Of a DNA stretch of 64,000 bases, positions 61,153 through 64,000 are shown piece by piece; position 1 is the stretch's first letter, and every line of letters starts with the position of its first letter. Below the pieces are notes generated by a model. It searched no databases and was not told where the DNA came from. It saw only the letters and a program-made list of their open reading frames with translations. The stretch comes from Algiphilus sp022763315 (lineage in GTDB: Bacteria > Pseudomonadota > Gammaproteobacteria > Nevskiales > Nevskiaceae). Position numbers and translations under genes: made by a program. The stretch lies in the NCBI RefSeq assembly GCF_965249985.1, contig NZ_OZ252280.1; one strand, 5' to 3'.

Positions 61153-62168
61153 GGTCTGCTCTCGTTCGATGTGGAGGTCGGCGCCGCTTGCGCGGCGATA
61201 CCGGAAGCCCAGTGCCTCAGACGCTGGAACAATCCGGCGCGCGACGGAAACAGGAAGTGACTGTGCCCGGTTTCCGGAAGAATGTGGAGCACGATGTCGC
61301 GGCTCGCGCGAAAGGCCGCCGGCGCCTCGTGCGGGGGGCCGGCCATATCCGCGCTGCCCAGGCCGATAAACACCGGTTGCGCGATCTCGGCCGCCTCGGG
61401 ACCAACATTGTCAGGCAGCATGGAGGTGAAGGCCGGCACCGGCAGCAGCGGCGCGCGACACTGTGCAAGCGCGCGGATACCGTCGGCTTCCGCGCCGCGA
61501 CGCCCGTAGATATCGTTGTCGCCGCCGCCCGTCTGCATCTCGCCCATATGCTGGAACATGGCGCGGGCCATGGCCTCGCGCTGGGCGTGCAGTGTCGTGC
61601 GATCAGCGAGCAGCGGCTTGACCTGCTCGGGCAGATACTCCGGCAGGCCGCGCGTACTGAAGCCAAGCAGCGCGATGCCCGCATGACTGCACGCGCGCTG
61701 CTGTTGCACGACGGTGAACATCGCGCCCATGGAGTGGCCCAAGCCAAGCGTGTGCGCAATCGGCAATGCTGGCACGCCATCGAGCAGGTCGCCGCCGCGC
61801 AGACCCGCGACCAGCTGCGCACAGGCCTCGGCCGCGGCATCGGCCACCGACTCCGGCGTATGGCAATAACGGTCACCGCCGTCATCGCTGCTACCGATGC
61901 CCGGCGGATCCATTGCCGCCACGGCAAAGCCGTGGGCGGTCATGGCCTGCGCCAGACTATGGCTGTCGTTACCCGGTACGCGCAGATCGAAGTATTCGCG
62001 CGACATATAGCCGCCGGGCAGGCAGAACCAGAGCTGGGTCGGCGTACCCTCGGCCGGTAGCCAGAGCCGCACGCCCACCTGCTGCGCACCCACCGCAAAG
62101 TGCAGATTGAAGCAGCGCACTGCCTGCGCCCCTTCGTTGATTGCGTCCTGGGCCAGCGGCGTCTGCAT
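61149..62168 (-). CDS. Alpha/beta hydrolase
   Basis: 339-residue hydrolase from ATG 62168 (MQTPLAQDAINE), two bases after the thiolase stop. Nucleophile elbow LGHSMGAMF (Ser), an oxyanion part in LWFCLPGGYMSREYFDLRV (GGYMS), DPPGIGSSDD, and the late histidine in LPETGHSHFLF. A longer frame enters the thiolase gene and is not real. Likely an esterase or ring-opening C-C hydrolase in the pathway; which one cannot be read. Confidence 0.85.
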   Translation of the reverse strand: MQTPLAQDAINEGAQAVRCFNLHFAVGAQQVGVRLWLPAEGTPTQLWFCLPGGYMSREYFDLRVPGNDSHSLAQAMTAHGFAVAAMDPPGIGSSDDGGDRYCHTPESVADAAAEACAQLVAGLRGGDLLDGVPALPIAHTLGLGHSMGAMFTVVQQQRACSHAGIALLGFSTRGLPEYLPEQVKPLLADRTTLHAQREAMARAMFQHMGEMQTGGGDNDIYGRRGAEADGIRALAQCRAPLLPVPAFTSMLPDNVGPEAAEIAQPVFIGLGSADMAGPPHEAPAAFRASRDIVLHILPETGHSHFLFPSRAGLFQRLRHWASGIAAQAAPTSTSNESRP

Positions 62169-62170
62169 CG

Positions 62171-63325
62171 CTAGGCCTTGCCGAGCACCGCGCCCGCCAT
62201 GCCGGAGGTCACCAGCACGTTCTCGGCACCGTCGATCTGGTTGACCGCGCTGCCACGAATCTGGCGCACGCCTTCGGCCATGCTGTTCATGCCGTGGATG
62301 TAGGCCTCGCCCAGCAAGCCACCGTGGGTATTCACCGGAAGGCGGCCCTGCGGTCCGGTCTGGCCGTCCTTGACGAAGGCAGCTGCCTCCCCACGACCAC
62401 AGAAGCCGAAGGCCTCCAGCTGCATGTACACCTGCGGCGTGAAAGCGTCGTAGATCATCGCCGCCTGCATGTCGGAAGGCTGCAGGCCGGTCTGCTTCCA
62501 CAGACGACGAGCGGTACCTTCGGCCTCGGGCATGACGGTGAGATCGTCGTGGTAGTAGTTTGAGATGACCTCGACGTTGTACGGAATCGACTGCGTCGCC
62601 CCCAGGATGCGCACTGGCGGCTGGCGCAGATCGCGGGCGCGCTCCAGCGAGGTCACCAGAATGGCCACACCGCCGTCGGACTCCTGACAGCAGTCGAGCA
62701 GACGCAGCACCGGCTCGACGATCCAGCGCGATTGCTGGTGATCCTCGTGGGTGATCGGCCGCTCGTAGAACCAGGCATTCGGATTGGTGGCGGCATAGGC
62801 GCGCTGCTGCACCGACAAATGGCCGAAGTCCGCATTGGTCAGGCCATAGGCTTCCATATAGGGGCGCGCGGCCAGCGCGGCCCAGGAGCCGGGCGTCATC
62901 GCACCGAAGGGCACGCACCACATCAGTGAGCCGGTGCTGTTGCCGGCTTGCACCTGCTGCTGCTGGTTCTGGCCGAAGCGGTACTGAGAGCGCTCATTCA
63001 TCGCGCGCCAGATCAGCACGTTCTCGCAGACACCGGCGTCGATCAGCGACATGGCGTGATAGAGCGTCGCGGCGGCAGCCGCGCCACCGCCCGGGATGCG
63101 CCCGGAATAGGCCAGATCCTTCACCCCGAGCGAGCGCGCGAGATTGATCTCGTCGCTGTTGTCGATGGTGAAGGTGATCATGCCGTCGATATCGTGCGGC
63201 GAGACGCCGGCGTCCTGGCAGGCGGCCAGGGCGCACTCGGCGGCCAGCTGCAGTTCACTGCGGCCGGACTCCTTCGAGAACTCGGTAGCGCCGATGCCGG
63301 CGATGGCGGCGTGTCGCTGTGCCAT
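62171..63325 (-). CDS. Thiolase-like acetyl-CoA acetyltransferase / lipid-transfer protein (SCP-x/Ltp type)
   Basis: 384-residue thiolase-fold protein close to SCP-x or Ltp2-type enzymes. Visible are AIAGIGATEFSKESGRSEL at the N-terminus, GGGAAAAATLYHAMSLIDAG, CCQESDGGVAILV, and near the C-terminus VNTHGGLLGEAYIHGMN with the thiolase-like histidine. It is four bases after the OB-fold DUF35 partner; such pairs act in steroid side-chain degradation (Ltp2/ChsH2-like retro-aldolases) or as thiolases. The C-C cleavage role is inference from the pair. Confidence 0.88.
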   Translation of the reverse strand: MAQRHAAIAGIGATEFSKESGRSELQLAAECALAACQDAGVSPHDIDGMITFTIDNSDEINLARSLGVKDLAYSGRIPGGGAAAAATLYHAMSLIDAGVCENVLIWRAMNERSQYRFGQNQQQQVQAGNSTGSLMWCVPFGAMTPGSWAALAARPYMEAYGLTNADFGHLSVQQRAYAATNPNAWFYERPITHEDHQQSRWIVEPVLRLLDCCQESDGGVAILVTSLERARDLRQPPVRILGATQSIPYNVEVISNYYHDDLTVMPEAEGTARRLWKQTGLQPSDMQAAMIYDAFTPQVYMQLEAFGFCGRGEAAAFVKDGQTGPQGRLPVNTHGGLLGEAYIHGMNSMAEGVRQIRGSAVNQIDGAENVLVTSGMAGAVLGKA

Positions 63326-63328
63326 GGA

Positions 63329-63748
63329 TTACTTGCCTTCTGCCGGACGGAAGACCGGCACCTTGTGGTTGTTCATGGTGGGCACGAAGCACACCTCGAC
63401 GGGCATGTCCTTGGTGATGTCTTCAAAGGCGATGTCGATCACATTGGTCACGAAGCGCACGCCTTCTTCCAGCTCGATGACCGCCACCGTGGGCGGTTCC
63501 TTGAAGCCGAAGGCCGGCGGATGCACCGGCTTGACCCAACTCACCACCTTGCCGCGGCCGGACAGCGGCGCGACTTCGATATCGAGACTGTGCGTCTCCG
63601 GGCACATCGGCCGGGGCGGGAACAGGAACTTGCCTGTCGCCCGGCTGCGTTGGCAGACCAGTTCCTCGCGGTCCGCGGCTTCCCAAAAGAACTTGGCGTC
63701 CGGTGTGACGATGGGCGCCAACCGGGTCGGTTTTTCTTCGTTGCTCAT
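63329..63748 (-). CDS. OB-fold protein with DUF35 (degenerate zinc ribbon), thiolase partner
   Basis: 139-residue OB-fold protein (GRGKVVSWVKPVHPPAFGF, VAVIELEEGVRFVTN). The DUF35 zinc-ribbon, normally CxxC...CxxC, is degenerate: LVCQRSRATG and PMCPETHS, leaving one cysteine of each pair in altered positions. Pairing with the next gene matches thiolase-DUF35 and ChsH2-like systems. ATG 63748 is chosen over an in-frame GTG 63754. A strong hairpin lies upstream. Confidence 0.87.
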   Translation of the reverse strand: MSNEEKPTRLAPIVTPDAKFFWEAADREELVCQRSRATGKFLFPPRPMCPETHSLDIEVAPLSGRGKVVSWVKPVHPPAFGFKEPPTVAVIELEEGVRFVTNVIDIAFEDITKDMPVEVCFVPTMNNHKVPVFRPAEGK

Positions 63749-63784
63749 GAACACCTGTGGTGGTGGTGTGCGTACAGCGGTGGA

Positions 63785-63811
63785 CCGGGCCGCGCGCGTG
63801 GCGCGGCCCGG
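63785..63811. other. Strong intergenic hairpin between CoA transferase and DUF35 genes
   Basis: Perfect 11-base arms CCGGGCCGCGC (63785-63795) and GCGCGGCCCGG (63801-63811) with a 5-base loop. There is no T-run on the minus strand after it, so intrinsic termination is not clear. It could be an RNA processing or attenuation element. Confidence 0.6.
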
Positions 63812-63823
63812 CTGCGAGGCTGG

Positions 63824-64000
63824 CTAGGCCGCCGGGCGGGTCGGCATGCGCGGCATGCCGGGGTAGCCGATGGCGAACTGTTCTTCCAGCTCATCCATCT
63901 GTGCTTCGGTGTAACCCATCCCGGCCAGGATTTCCTTGGTGTGCTCACCGACGATCAGCGGCCGGCTCCCGATGCGGCCCGGCGTATCGGAGAGATCGAC
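63824..64000 (-). CDS. CoA transferase CaiB/BaiF family, C-terminal fragment (5' end outside window)
   Basis: Only the last 58 codons are present; the frame is open at base 64000. The translated end, with LSDTPGRIGSRPLIVGEHT and EILAGMGYTEAQMDELEE, is the characteristic C-terminus of class III CoA transferases (P..lGeHt..vL..lG). It starts the visible part of the catabolic island and is probably co-transcribed with the DUF35-thiolase genes. The rest of the gene must be read from the neighbouring sequence. Confidence 0.85.
   Translation of the reverse strand, partial: VDLSDTPGRIGSRPLIVGEHTKEILAGMGYTEAQMDELEEQFAIGYPGMPRMPTRPAA

Noticed and set aside
61149..62921. Extended start of the alpha/beta hydrolase at 62921
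   Set aside because: The extra 250 codons run inside the thiolase gene, in another frame, and the hydrolase fold begins normally at 62168.
1..64000. CRISPR arrays, insertion sequences, prophage genes or rRNA
   Set aside because: No regularly spaced repeats, transposase, integrase, phage structural genes or rRNA-like sequence were seen; only one tRNA is present.

Overview
This is high-GC DNA from a gammaproteobacterium. Gene order matches that class at many points: queG facing nnrDE-tsaE-amiB; lepA-lepB-rnc-era-recO-pdxJ-acpS; nadB facing rpoE/algU-rseA/mucA-rseB/mucB-rseC/mucC-mucD; prfB-lysS with the RF2 frameshift; sdhCDAB; and pcnB-folK-panBCD. Several families are typical of Pseudomonas-like and Nevskiales/Solimonadaceae-like bacteria (PA2778/PA2779-type proteins, DUF4845, DUF1329, a Rieske/P450/thiolase-DUF35 catabolic set). 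A hydrocarbon- or steroid-degrading marine or soil member of that group is my inference. No marker gene in the window settles the genus.

Layout. 1-4430: cell-wall amidase (cut by the window edge), tsaE and nnrDE, divergent from queG. 4481-9304: PLP aminotransferase, a PA2778/PA2779-like lipoprotein pair, pgi and a TIGR02466-type oxygenase-like gene. 9301-13334: pantothenate/folate operon pcnB-folK-panB-panC-panD, interrupted before panD by a short direct repeat. 13449-13524: tRNA-Glu(CUC) with its terminator. 13661-14971: msrA and an RDD membrane protein. 14968-21389: acpS, pdxJ, recO, era, rnc, DUF4845, lepB, lepA. 21466-26029: glutaredoxin-like gene and the envelope-stress sigma factor operon. 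26185-30722: nadB, a lipocalin-ygfX-sdhE cluster, an alcohol dehydrogenase and a thioesterase. 30785-36813: MATE pump, the succinate dehydrogenase operon headed by an SdhAF4-like gene, and ygfZ. 36810-42961: one very large signalling gene (Ser/Thr kinase, AAA ATPase, helical repeats, GAF, PAS, GGDEF, EAL) split by a single-base frameshift. 43163-47796: lysS, prfB, an OmpA-family porin and a DUF6231-like gene. 47804-64000: eighteen consecutive minus-strand genes that look like a catabolic island.

How the genes work together. The first 47 kb is mostly housekeeping: cofactor synthesis (pantothenate, pyridoxine, folate, NAD), translation and tRNA modification, envelope stress, and complex II with three accessory proteins (SdhE, SdhAF4, and YgfX next to sdhE). 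The last 16 kb carries a plausible aerobic route for a hydrophobic, carbon-rich substrate: oxygenation (P450, Rieske oxygenase, ferredoxin, rubredoxin), oxidation of alcohol and aldehyde (SDR, ALDH), CoA activation (AMP ligase, two class III CoA transferases) and carbon-carbon cleavage (thiolase-like protein with an OB-fold DUF35 partner). A TetR regulator lies directly upstream of the P450. The substrate cannot be read from sequence alone.

No gene-free stretch exceeds 300 bases. I found no insertion sequence, CRISPR array, rRNA or integrase. The items most worth a second look are the frameshifted kinase/c-di-GMP fusion and the catabolic island.
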